Of a DNA stretch of 64,000 nucleotides, positions 1 to 13,783 are shown in pieces. Every line of letters starts with the position of its first letter. The first letter of the stretch is position 1. The stretch comes from Proales similis (lineage: Eukaryota > Rotifera > Eurotatoria > Ploima > Proalidae). The notes under the pieces were generated by a model that searched no databases, was not told the origin of the DNA, and saw nothing but the letters and a program-made list of their open reading frames with translations. The translations under genes were made by a program, and so were the position numbers. The DNA lies in NCBI GenBank assembly GCA_019059635.1, contig JAGVRJ010000008.1:930001-994000 (forward strand), in the 5' to 3' direction.

Positions 1-3000
1 AGCACCAATCTCGGCTCCAAGTCATTCACGCCTGATATCACTCCGTTGGTGCTGGCTGCTCACAAGGACAATTACGAGATTATCAAGATTTTGCTTGACC
101 GCGGTGAACACATACCCGAACCAGTAAGTGGCCCGGCGTCCGATTAAATCCTGTTGAATGCTGATTGAACGTTTGCATAGCACGACGTGCGCTGTAGCTG
201 CCAGGAATGTATCAGGGCTCGTATTGAGGACAGTCTTCGCCACTCCAAATCGCGAATGAATGCTTACAAAGCGCTTGCGAGTCCATCGCTGATATCACTC
301 TCCAGCAAGGATCCCATATTGACGGCATTTCAGCTAAGCTGGGAGCTCAAGCGGCTATCCAGAATTGAGAATGAGTTCAAGGGCGACTATGAGAAACTGT
401 CGCTTCAATGCCAAGAGTACGCTAGTGCCCTGCTGGCCGAGACGCGCACCTCGCAAGAGTTGGAGACCATTTTGAACTACGACCACGAGAACCCGCCCGT
501 GCTAGTCGAGGGAGAGCGAGAGAAGCTGAACGCATTGAGCCGACTGAAGCTGGCCATCAGATACAAGCAAAAGCTGGTCGGTGTTTTTCTTCTCTTTTCT
601 TCCGATCGCATTATTCCTATTCAACTCTCACGCATTCAGTTCGTCTCACATCCACATTGCCAACAGCTGCTGGTCAGTCTCTGGTACGACGGCATAGCCA
701 GCTACCGAAGACGCAACATTTTCTTCAAGATGCTCTTGATCATTTTCATCGCGGTCACGTTTCCCATATTGAGCGTGATCTACATCGTGATGCCGCACAG
801 TCGAGTTGGCCGCATACTTCGTCAGCCCTTTATTAAATTCGTCTCGCATTCAGCGTCCTACGTCTTATTTTTGGGTAAGTTGTGAGGAGACCAGCTCGGC
901 CGGGCAGATTGATCTTATATAGCCGCAATTTTTCAGGCCTGCTCATTCTTGCCTCGTTGAGAATAAAATCGCTAGGCACCGGTGGATACAATGGAGAGAC
1001 TCATAAGGAAAAGCGAGGTCCGCCGCCGACGCCCGTCGAGATGGTCATATTTCTCTACGTTGCGTGTAAGCATCCGTCTGTTATTGCCGGACTTTTCTCT
1101 ATTTATCTCTCTCTCTCTCTCTAAACCGATTTGTGCACAGCGTTCATCTGGACCGAAATAAAGCAGCTGTACAACGAGGGCCTGATCGAGTATCTGCACG
1201 ACTGGTGGAATCTGCTTGACTTTATCACCAACACACTTTACATAACAACAATTGTGCTCAAGTTCATCTCGTTTGTGATTGTGCAGAACGAGATGAACTC
1301 GAACAAGGACACGTACAAGTTGAATCGTGAAAAATGGGACCCGTGGGATCCGACACTGATCAGCGAGGGCGTGTTCGCCTGCGCCAACGTGTTCAGTTCG
1401 CTAAAACTCGTCTACATATTCACCATAAACCCGCATCTCGGTCCGTTGCAGATCTCGCTGGGCCGAATGGTGTTCGACATCATGAAGTTCGCCATTCTCA
1501 TTCTACTGGTCGTGTTCGCCTTCAGCTGTGGCCTGAACCAGCTCTACTGGTATTACGCTCAAATGCGCAGTCAACAGTGTGAGACGAAAGTGTTCGAGAC
1601 TCTTGAAGAGCGCGAGGAGTGCTTCCTGAAAATAAAATACTTTTCCAAGTAAGGCCTGCAACTGCGGCTCAACCGACATCCTTGTTGACTCACTTCGATT
1701 CGTAAATAGTCTATTCGAAGCCTTGCAGACCTTGTTCTGGGGCACGTTCGGCCTGATTGAAAAGGACCGCCTTGACTCGCTCTATCGCAAGCACACGTTC
1801 ACCATGTTCATCGGTCTACTGATGTTCGGCGTCTACTGCTCGATCATGATTATTGTGCTCATTAACATGCTCATTGCCATGATGAGCAATTCCTATCAGG
1901 TGATCGCTGTAAGTCATTCAAAAAACGCTCGCCGCCGTCGTCGTCAGATCGTTCTTTCTATTGAACTCAAACTTTTCGACAAAGAACCAAGCGGACGAGG
2001 AGTGGAAATTCGCGCGCTCCAAACTCTGGGTCTCCTATTTCGAAGAGGGAAGCACTTTGCCGCCTCCGTTCAGTCTTCTGCCAAGTCCAAAGTCGATATA
2101 CTACTTTTTTCGATGGCTTCATCTCAAAGTGTTCTGCGTTCGCCGCATGAAGCGCAAGCAAATGCGCTGGCTAAGCATTCGAGTAGATGACCACTTGACC
2201 GTCGGTCTCGACCATTTCTTAAATTGGCTGTTGAATTTTAGAAAGTGATGCGCAAACTAAGCGAGCGCGAGTACAAATATCAGCTGATAATCAAAGAGCT
2301 CGTCAAACGGTATATAATGCGCAAACAGCAGAGAGACATGAACGCCGGCGTGACCGAGGATGACCTGAACGAAATAAAACAGGACATATCAAGTCTTCGA
2401 TTTGAACTGCTCGAGATATTCAAAAGCAACGACTTCAAGGTGAACACCATCAAGCCCAATTCAGGTGAGCGCGTTTGGCCATTTCAAGCGAAAAGGTTCT
2501 CGAGTTGAAATTCTCAATTTTGAAAAGCCAAACGAAAGAGAGGAAAGCTCAATTTGGAGAAAGCAATGTCCAAGAACATGTTCGACGAAGTGGGCGGCAA
2601 AAAGATGAAGCTGTTCGATCAGATGACGCGCATCGCCGAGGACAGCTTGGTGAAAAAGGACAGCAAGCGCAGCAACAAGTCGAGAAACAGCCTCGACAAA
2701 GGCGACGAGATAAAGGAAGAACGAGAGGTGGAGCAGATTCCGAAACGAGTCAGAATAGTCAAACAAGACACGACAGTGATTGAGGACGCCAGTCCGACCA
2801 GTCGCTTGAGCTCAGTCTACAAGCTGGCGTTTCGAATCCGCAAGTTCACCGATTTGAGGCCGAAAAAAGCTCATTCGGACACGGGTGTGCTGATGGTGCA
2901 GCACGAAAGCTACGAGCAGTCGGCCAACAAAGACTTTGAACCATTCGAAGAGAGAAAGTGCATTGTGGACCAGACGAGTCTAAACGACGACCCGACCACC

Positions 3001-3457
3001 AACTGCGACTTTGATCTTGGTGACTCCAACATAGTCGAGTCGAGTAAGTTCTGATCGAGTCATCTAAATTCGGACAGCATTCTCGTTTTTCTCGCTTCAT
3101 AAATAACTAAGAGCAGACAAGTGATCAAAGTTGAGAACAAGTGCAGAGAATAGCAGGGAATTGAGTGAGATAGTTGCTGGAGGTCGGCTAATAACCTTTA
3201 GAGGCCCCCAACTTAAAAAGGTCGATTGCGTATGCACTGGGCGATTGGACGTCCATTAGTGCTCAAGCTCTTGCTCTTCTCAATCTGAAACTGAAGCGAA
3301 GCGAGCCTGCCAAGCTAGAATTTAGAATTTTTTGCTTGCTCTGTTCTATTTAATTTTTGATTGTGAAGCTGCGGTTCCGTGCGCCTCGCCCGACAACACA
3401 AACGACACAAACGAAGAGAACGAAGAATCGTTCTATGAGCGAATCACCGAGGTCTAA
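1..3457 (+). CDS. TRPC-family cation channel, 5' truncated by window edge
   Basis: Non-selective Ca2+-permeable plasma-membrane channel of the TRPC class (TRPC4/5 and insect TRPgamma are the closest remembered relatives). Predicted exons: 1-123, 181-576, 640-874, 937-1065, 1141-1648, 1710-1908, 1985-2182, 2242-2464, 2543-3043, 3369-3457; together they stay in frame (867 codons with stop). The first exon holds the last ankyrin repeat ([20 protein letters not shown]). Next come the TRP_2-type linker ([20 protein letters not shown]), six membrane segments, a pore with the family LFW motif ([11 protein letters not shown]) and the TRP box EWKFAR with downstream CIRB-like helix. The C-terminal tail after about codon 665 is Lys/Glu/Asp-rich and not conserved. 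The 1985 acceptor was chosen because it restores the family sequence before EWKFAR. An AATAAA at 3677-3682 may be the polyadenylation signal. Confidence 0.95.
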
Positions 3458-4157
3458 ACGACAGCAACGCCGCCTTACACTCGACATCCATTGAGCTCTT
3501 CTACTTCTTCCCGACTGACTGAATTTTTCACTTCTAGATTTTTGTTTGCAAATCAGTTGATTCCGTAATTCGCTCTTCGCTCTCTTTCTCTCTTCCTTTC
3601 TCCAACTCTATTTTATTCGTTTTGCGCTCGATTCCCTCTCTTGTTTCTATTTCGTTTTTTGCAAAGGCTCTATGCAAATAAATTGAGAACTTGGCCATTT
3701 CGGTTCGGTCGGCGGTCTTGATTATTGCAATTAGGTCCAATAAGCATATTCAATCAGTCCAATCGATTATTGTCAATACGAGCCGGTCGCAAATACATTT
3801 TTATTGATCAAAATAATAATAAAGCGACAAGCGTCTCAAGTGATTGGCAATTTTCGACTCGCTTTTCCTTTTCACCCACGCCCATCTAGCCGCACGAACA
3901 TGGGCAATATTTGTGCAGGCTGCAGTCAGCTCCGATCAGAACTCTAGCTGCTACAGTGCGCTTGTTAATCTCATGCAATCGCTTAGATGGTTGTAACAAA
4001 AAAAAAGAGCTGATTTACATAATAATGCCTAATGGGCAAAGTTCTGATGACAAATATTAAAATAATCGCCGATTTGAGCTGAAAGAACTTATCCTCGCTG
4101 GTCGTTGATTTATCGCTTGCTCGATTGCTAAATCGATTAATCGACTGACCCGTTTGC

Positions 4158-4194
<37 letters not shown>

Positions 4195-4736
4195 GAATGA
4201 TTTATTCTTCTAAAAAATGTTTTCACAATTTAATTTAGAAGATTTTGGCGCCTGCGAAGCGCGTCACTCAGCGCGTCAATTTACAATCAATTAGAGGCTC
4301 GCTGTTCTCGATGAAAATGTTGAAAAATGAACGCCTCCGCACTTTGTATTCTCCCTTGTTCTCTCTTATCTTTGTTTGAAAGCCTCTGGTCCCCTAGTTC
4401 TCGCATATCCCAACTTATCTATCAGCATGTGACTAATTCAAAGCAATTTCAATTCACGAGCGTCTGCTTGCAAGACTTTTTCGCCCTATCTCTCATATTC
4501 TGCTTCTCCTCTCTAAGAGCTATTGGTTGTATGCGAGCCCAGGCGTGTGTGTGTGTGCATGATGCGCGTTGAGCTTGAGACCTGTTGGTCGAACAGCGTT
4601 AATGAACCATACAAACATCAGCAGCAGAAGCCTTCGAGTTGAAGCTTGAGCTCTAGGCCGATGCTTGCACTCAATCATCGAAACATAAATCATACATTAT
4701 ATTATTGACGTAGATAACCGCTGTCTAGTCTCGATC
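3458..4736. other. Intergenic region between TRPC and first VSP gene
   Basis: No convincing coding exon on either strand. It contains the likely TRPC 3' UTR (AATAAA at 3677-3682), AT-rich sequence, and an uninterrupted TC microsatellite at 4161-4188. The 3' part must hold the promoter and 5' UTR of the voltage-sensing phosphatase, but no clear TATA box was seen. Confidence 0.6.
4161..4188. repeat. (TC)14 microsatellite
   Basis: A run of TC dinucleotides about 28 bases long in the TRPC-VSP intergenic space. Shorter CT/GA tracts recur in introns and intergenic DNA, for example 1107-1123 and 12541-12556, often just upstream of splice acceptors, so they may partly serve as polypyrimidine tracts. 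Confidence 0.9.
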
Positions 4737-7008
<2,272 letters not shown>

Positions 7009-7456
7009 ACACTAAGAATAGAGCATTGCACGCTTCCTTGATTCCAATCGCCGACTTTTCGTTCATTCACTCTTGTCTTATTCTAAACTTTCAGGCCCTT
7101 CTAAACCACTCGCTTGTCGTAGCGTCTTGCGACTCAATCTTCCCTTCGTCTATTTCACGCTCTTTGCCTCGCACAGGCTCAATCGAATTCTAGTCATAGA
7201 CTAATGCTACTTTTCTTTAGCTACAATCATAATAAAATGAGAATAATACTCGTCCTACCACTGCCACATGGTCTAAGGCAAATTTCTTATCTATAACAAG
7301 AGAGAGAGAGAGTAAGAAATTTCAATCGTCAACTAAATTAGACAAGCAACAGGTCGGATCGCATTGAACAAGTTTTAAATAAACTCGAACCTGAATCTCG
7401 CCAGGCATTTCATTCGTTCGATGCTCGGTTGCTTGTTTCTTTTAGTTCGGAACGCT
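7009..7456. other. Spacer between the tandem VSP genes
   Basis: Holds the 3' UTR and AATAAA (7231-7236) of the upstream gene, a short GA tract near 7300, and the presumed promoter and 5' UTR of the second VSP-like gene. No other coding signal seen. Confidence 0.55.
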
Positions 7457-9194
7457 ATGCTTCAATATTTGATCAAGTAAGCAAACAAGCGAGCGTTGAA
7501 AAGCAATACGTTTGACTATTTTCACTTTTAATTCATCAACTTATCAAAGTTGGGCTTCTTGCTTTTATCTCCAGCCTGTCAGGTATTGTCTTTTCGGCAC
7601 TCAGCTGTTGAGAGTGCTGCTTCAACTTGCGCCGCCCGTATGGTTTGTTCACGCAGTTCAGTCAACCTTGACCACCTTGTTCGTTCTTCTGCTCGTGACT
7701 CGGCTCTATTTCGAATGGTCAGCTCAAGTCACTGAATTCACTTTCTTCCAATTGAGGAAAATATTTTCAAGGCCAAGTTTTAAGAATCGAGTTTCATTCA
7801 AACTCTTTCTATTGTTTGAAATCTTGCAGCTTGTGTGCACACTGCTCGAGGCCAATAAAATTTCATTCGGCCTCCGACTGTACAGAATCTGGCATCTGTT
7901 GACCACTATGCCCAGACATCAACCAATCGTATTTGCCAAGTTGAACTCGTCCAAGCGAATTTCAATCTGGAACGGCTCATTCTACAACCTTGACATCACC
8001 CATGTCACAAGTGGATGATTCTTTTCCTCAAAACTCATTTGCCTCTTGTAACTGAGTCAATTATTCTAGGCAATTTGATCGCAATGAGCTTTCCGTACGA
8101 GATGGCTGAAGAAAGACCAAAAGGGAAAAATTCCGTCCAGGTGACTTGACCGTTCTTGGTTTGGTCTTTTTCAAATGAATTTCGACACATTGAACCACAA
8201 AAAAGGATGTGGCGGTCTATTTGAACAGCTGGTACCCTCGAGGCTATACTGTCTACAATCTTTGTGGTAAGAAAACATCATTCCTGACAGTAACACTGAT
8301 CGGCTGTGAAACCAGGCAAAGCCGAGAGAACGTACAGTGACTTTTGGTTTAGGGGTCAATTCAAACGCTTTCCTATCACTGACTTTGACGTGCCTGATCT
8401 TAGGTGAGTGGATGAATTTTTGTCGACGGATGAGTCGCTACTCTTGTTGCGAGTAGAAGTGCAGTCTCGTTTATGACGGAAATTGAACAACAAGTGCAAG
8501 CGAACTCAATTCTGGTCATGCACTGCATGGGCGGTAAAGGACGAACAGGCACTATAATCTGCATGTTCTTGCTTTGGTCTGGAGTCGCAATGACAGCATC
8601 GGTAATTCAAATTATCCAGATTATCCCACGAAATGCAAGCAAGAGCGAATGAACGAGTTCGATCAAAGGAAGCAATGAGGCATTTCGCGCTCAAGCGAAC
8701 TCTAGCACAGCCCGGCAGCACTTTTCAAGGAGTGGAAACGCCTTCGCAGCGGCGCTACATTCAATACATGGAAAAGCTCATCCGACTTCACAATCGGAAA
8801 ATTCCTGCGCCTCTGTTAGTTCGACTGAGAAATGTGCGGATCGAGAACTTTGCCGACTCAGTTCAACTTCAATTGAAAGGAGCTAACCAGAGCGTTGATT
8901 TTATTGGACAGGTAAATAGATTGCCGGTTGAGTGCCTGCCGTTTCCTGATTGCGGGTTTGCGCCAGTTGAACGATGACTACACATTCCAAATCGCCGCAG
9001 ACGTGTTATTTATGAATGACATTCGATTGTGGTTCCACAATTTGCAGAGAGGCCGCAAAGTGGGCGCCGCTTTTCACACCAGCTTCCTTCAAAATGGCTG
9101 GATTCGACTCGGAAGAGATGAGCTCGACATCGAGGGCGACTTTGATCCCAGTCCGGACATTTTTGTTGAGTTTTTAGTCGAAATTCTTCCCTAA
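7457..9194 (+). CDS. Second TPTE-like lipid phosphatase with degenerate voltage sensor
   Basis: Predicted 438 aa, tandem paralogue of the gene just upstream. Exons: 7457-7476, 7550-8010, 8070-8140, 8206-8266, 8316-8403, 8457-8601, 8669-8911, 8967-9194; lengths agree in frame. The phosphatase half is well kept: NLIAMSFP, P-loop HCMGGKGRTG (CX5R intact), GVETPSQRRYI and a C2 domain ending GWIRLGRDELDIEGD. The N-terminal half is hydrophobic and can be laid on S1-S4, but the S4 equivalent (KISFGLRLYRIWHLL) has only one Lys and two Arg, against five Arg in the neighbour, and the S3 Asp motif is not recognisable. It may be a voltage-insensitive enzyme, like mammalian TPIP forms. The start is inferred from the donor after seven codons and is the least certain part. 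An AATAAA directly follows the stop. Confidence 0.85.
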
Positions 9195-9268
9195 ATAAAT
9201 CAAATACTCTTGACACGCTCAAGGTTTTAGTTTGTTTATTCTGTTTTTGAATTGACTGAGGCCGGAAT

Positions 9269-12200
9269 TCAAGAATTGACACGCAACAATTCGTCCAAGA
9301 TTAGCTCGAGTAAACTCTTGATTAAAAGTGTTTAGTTTTTTGCCGGCCGAGTTCGAGTGTGTTTATTTGGCTTACGAACACGAGATGTTTGTTGAATTTT
9401 CGGTCCTGAATGGTCTCAAACAAGCGAAGAATGCCATTTTGCGCATTCTTGTCGCCAACAAGTCGCATCAAAGGTTCTAAGTCAGCCGACCGAGGTCAGA
9501 ATGGGCGCAAGAACATGTAATAAAACGACGAAACCAACCGGGAATGCTGGCCATGAGTTTGGAGCGCACGAGACGTCGAGTTTTCCGCTTCTCCACTTCA
9601 CTCGGCTGCGCTGGCTTGCTTTCAATGAGAACTGAATAACCATTCTCGTCTGTCTGCCAGAACGAGTCTCTGAGCTGCTTGAGATAGCCGGCCAGATTAT
9701 CGCCGCTCACCAGCCAGTAGATCGACTCGCGTATTTTTCTGTTTATGTTGCCACCGAACGTCAACTGCACAAATATGATCAAGCTCTTTCGGTACCATTT
9801 TTTCATTCCCTTCAACTCGAACAGCTCTTCGATTAGATGGTAGAACGGCTCGGCGATTGAGTCGCTCTCTGTGGTATCTACACTCTTGAGGTCGGCATTA
9901 GCGAATAGCTCGTCCAGATTCGAATCATCGCTCATCGAATCTTTACTCCTCGAACTTGAGATTAAAGTTGAATTCGCTAAACCGATGAGGTTTGAGTTCA
10001 AGGCCAAATGGTTCACCTTTTGAACAAACTGGTCGGGAGCAGTTTCTCGATGACCGTTGGCGAAGAGTCGGAGCTCTTCTTCTGCTTGGCTTTCATGTAC
10101 TCGGGACTAGGACAAAGAAACGAGTAGAGGGCCTCAGCTTCGGCTAAAGAGCTGTCTTGGGATATGCTCTTGAAGATGAGAAATTCGGCTAAATCAACAA
10201 GAACTGGATCAGGATTCTGATCTACCTGCAGATATTCGTCGAGTTGAAGCGCGTACTGCTGAAGTTTTTCTCCGCTCAGACTTTTACCGGGCAGAAACGA
10301 GCGTTTGGGATTGGGCAGTTTGAACAGGACACGCTTCTCTTTGGGCATCATTTCAACTAGAACTTGGTTGAGCCGTTCGAACTGCTTCAGGTTTCTGTAG
10401 ATTATCCACCCTTCGCCCATGTCAGTCTCGCCTGCAGCCTCCTCGACCGAACTATCGTCACGCACTTGGACGTGAATTTCAAACAACAACGAGCCAGAGT
10501 CGGTGCCGATCGTTGCATTTTTAACTTTGGTCTTCCAATGGCCAATGTTGGCGCACCAGACTTCGGTTTTTTGCGCGTGCGATTCGTATATCGATATCTG
10601 ATGTCGAATATCGCGAATATCTTTGTCCAGCACTTCGATTATCTAAATTGGTTAGGAATCGTCAACATCAGGATTGGACAAGAGCAGAGGGACGCGTGGA
10701 ATTGCCTTGGAGTCGTCGGCTTGAGCTCGATTCGATCGAAGCGCATTGAGAGCAGACATTTTCATGCCGAGCTTTTCTTTGAGAGTGTCAATCTGACGCT
10801 GGTTGGGGTCTGAAATGCTCAGTACGGACGGACGTCTCATTTGAAGAGGTCGAGAGTTTCTCTTGAACGAGTCGCCGTCTCTTTTCTTGCCCGACTGCTG
10901 CATGCTGAGTTTAAAGTAGAGCTCGGTGGTCAGGAACGTTGGATAATGATCCTTCTCAAGTGTGCTTTTCACATGCTCTTGCGCCCGAAAAAAGCAGCCA
11001 TCACTCTGTCGAGCGGAAAGTATGAAAAGCCGAAGTGAGATGAGACACAGATTGACACTCACGCTGTTTCCGATCAGGAATGACTGCATCGCCTTGAGCG
11101 TCTCCTTGTCTATTTCGTCTCTCACTGGACTGTCGTATTTCTTCAAGTACTTGTCGTAAATCCGGTTGGCGATTTCGTATTTACGAATTATGTTCGCTCG
11201 TTTAAGCTTGTCGACGTCGAGGCAGAATTTGACTAGCTGGTCGCTTCCGTCCGACTCGAGAAACTTTATCAACGCTTGCGCCCCTTCGGCCGACTCGATT
11301 ATTTCCTCGAACGGTAGAATCTGTTCAAATTTGCAATTGAATCGAAACTTTGTCTTTCAAATTTCAGCGCCGCTTACTTTAAGGTTTTTAATTCGCTCGT
11401 CGAGAGCATTCTGGTCCAAATGCGCCGATCGATTCAAGAGCTTAATTTGCTTTTCGCAGAGCAGTTTGGCGTATCGGAGCTGTTTTATGTGATTTTTCAA
11501 TTGGCGCGTTTGAATGGTCTCGGCCTTGCCGATTCGAATGGTCGCGTTCTCTAGCTCGCTGAGACGAGTGTCAGAGAAAGAGGCGTAGAACGTTGAACTT
11601 CCGCTTGTTAATATGCCACTACTGATGTGTCCTTTGTCGTGGCCATCGCCGCCTGGTTTGCTGGTCTCCTTAAATCCGCTTATGATGGTCGCTTGCATTA
11701 TTTCGTTTAAAATTTTGTAATGAAAAGCCATCAGCTCTTCGATGTCTTCGCTTGATTTTATAATTTTCAGCCTCTCCTCGTAGTTGGTGGTCATTGAAAA
11801 TTTGTCGTTCACGTTCAAGTGCATTTTTTCGCGCTGAACAAGCAGATTTAACAGGATTTGATTCAGATAGTGCGGGTCGCAAATCATTTCAATCGACGGA
11901 TACAAAACCAAATTGAGAAGAATCTCTCTGATCAAAGAGCGCACCGCATTGCTTCGAAAGTAGGCCTTCTCGTCGAAAACTTTTATGATGAATATTTCGA
12001 TCAGGTTGCGCAAATGCTCTTGTTCCTTTTCGCTGCTTTTCTCGTAACTGTTTAATTCGAACGGCTCTCTCTTACTTTTATTTGGTTAAAAACAACTCAA
12101 CTTGATTCTGTTTGCAATTAAAGAAATGAATTCTTGATTGCAAATACCTGAAGCATTTACGCGCTTTGGACAAGTGACGCGTAAGCAGGTTGATTAGATC

Positions 12201-13165
12201 ACATGAAATTAGACGAATGAAGTCGACTTGCTCGAATTTTTGGCCAATTCGATTTACAAGCGAGTTCAACTCGTTCCTAAATAAAAAAAGAGCGAAAATC
12301 AGACGTCAAAGTCGAGAGGCGATCAGAAAATTTAGACCAGAAAGACGGGCTTGGGGTATGAACGTAAATCTGGGAGGAAGAGTGGAAATTCGGGAATGAG
12401 AGGAAAAAAGTGATCGCACCAAGGATCGAACTTGGGACCTTCTGTGTGTTAGACAGATGTGATAACCACTACACCATGCGATCTACACTTAACGTCCGAG
12501 ATGTTTTCAGTAAAAAATAAAACGGTAAACCCGGCCGATTGAGAGAGAGAGAGAGAATCGAGGTTGATTATCGACCAACACTCACCTCAATATAACAGCC
12601 ATGTTTTCGCGGTCCCAAATCAACTGGTCCATCCATGGACTGATAAAATCGCGAACAATCAGTTCGATCAGCTCACCGAGTTGGTTGTTAAATTTGTTTT
12701 CTGTGTCACGTGCCTCTGTCGTTTCTTCTTCGATGTCGTCCAGATCGTTGTTGACATGTTCAGAGAACGAAATTGAGCTAGAGCGCATCAGATTAGAGAA
12801 TTCGTCGCTCAGGCTCGAGACTGAAAGCCTTTTGCACGCTGCCAAACTGCATGAGTCGGCTCGTCCTAGTTTTAGTAGTCTGCTGAGGTCGAAATTGGGC
12901 ACACGCGGCTCAAGGTCTGGCTTTATGAAATTGTCTGTTTTAAAGGCCAGGTATACACCAGTGGCCACGCCTTGCGATTAAGCTTCAAATATATGGCGTC
13001 TTCTGGCTCGGGGTCCATCGACTTACCAGCCAAGGCGAAGCAGAACATGGCCAGGATTACGTGAACACGGTCAATTGACAGGTTCAAGTAGACGAGGGCT
13101 ATAGCCAGATAGAGAGCCACTCGTAGCCTGAACATTGCCGATTTCTTGTCAGTTATTATGCTCAC
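9269..13165 (-). CDS. SNX25-like sorting nexin (PXA-RGS-PX-Nexin_C)
   Basis: Predicted about 1027 aa, endosomal sorting nexin. Exons (minus strand): 13165-13027, 12970-12586, 12276-12148, 12047-11378, 11320-11063, 11005-10694, 10642-10017, 9954-9539, 9476-9376, 9316-9269. The order of domains is: an N-terminal hydrophobic hairpin; PXA domain (starts ELIVRDFISPWM); coiled coil; RGS-like domain (ALIKFLESDGSDQLVKFC); a second coiled coil; PX domain (EGWIIYRNLKQFERLNQ, lipid-binding basic patch PNPKRSFLPGK); and a Nexin_C domain (VQLTFGGNINRKIRESIYW) whose end, LVGDKNAQNGI, matches SNX25 as I remember it. The donor at 10694 is a guess; alternatives lie within 30 bases. The stop is 75 bases from the stop of the convergent VSP-like gene. 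A tRNA gene sits in the 309-nt second intron. Confidence 0.9.
12412..12483 (-). tRNA. tRNA-Val (AAC)
   Basis: 72-nt cloverleaf on the minus strand. The acceptor stem GATCGCA pairs perfectly with TGCGATC. The D-arm holds the A-box-like GTGTAGTGGTTATC, the anticodon arm is TCTGT-CTAACAC-ACAGA with anticodon AAC, and the T-arm is CCAAG-TTCGATC-CTTGG (B box). No CCA is encoded, as expected for a eukaryote. A T-run (complement of 12402-12409) just downstream fits a Pol III terminator. It lies inside an intron of the SNX25-like gene, on the same strand. Confidence 0.96.
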
Positions 13166-13783
13166 ATTCTTATTCTTTTCATTTTCATATTTATTGCTTT
13201 GCTAAGGAGCATTTGGGCTTGATCACATGATACAGATAGAATCACGTGCTCTCTTGCGCATTAACACGCACACTTTGCCGCGTTTTGAACAGCTTTTTTA
13301 AACAATTGCCGTGGTCCCGCCGGTGGGCTTCCGGCCGAATGTTAGACAAGCGGCTACTGTCCCCAAAACTGGCTCGACCCTGTTGGGAACAAAAACAAAG
13401 CCGTTGGCAAGGTGGCCCATTTCTGACGGCTAAAACGTTGAGTGGTATTGGTCGTCGATTGTATAAAACTCTGCACGCTGATTGGACGAGCGGGGGAACG
13501 AGGCGTGCTGGGTATGGTCGTTAACGGTCAGTCGGCGAATTAGTCAGGCTATTTGTCTTATGCGAGTTTGACTCGGACGAAACGTTCGTTAATGTTAAGT
13601 TGGTCAAATGCAGGTCGCACCGGTCATTGCTGTATGCACGCATGTGGCTGCGACGGCTGCCTAGGCAACCGAGCCGCATGCATTTCACATGAACTTGCAA
13701 GTTCAATTCAATTAATTGAAACATTTGAAATTAGAAAAGTGGCTGCGAGCTTTAATCAGCGATGTTGAGCTGCTAAAGTCACA
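13166..13783. other. Divergent promoter region of SNX25-like and C2CD3-like genes
   Basis: The two start codons point away from each other across 618 bases, so the promoters must share this interval. A TATAAAA at 13462-13468 reads toward the C2CD3-like gene but is about 320 bases from its ATG, so its role is uncertain. No coding exon is evident. Confidence 0.5.
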
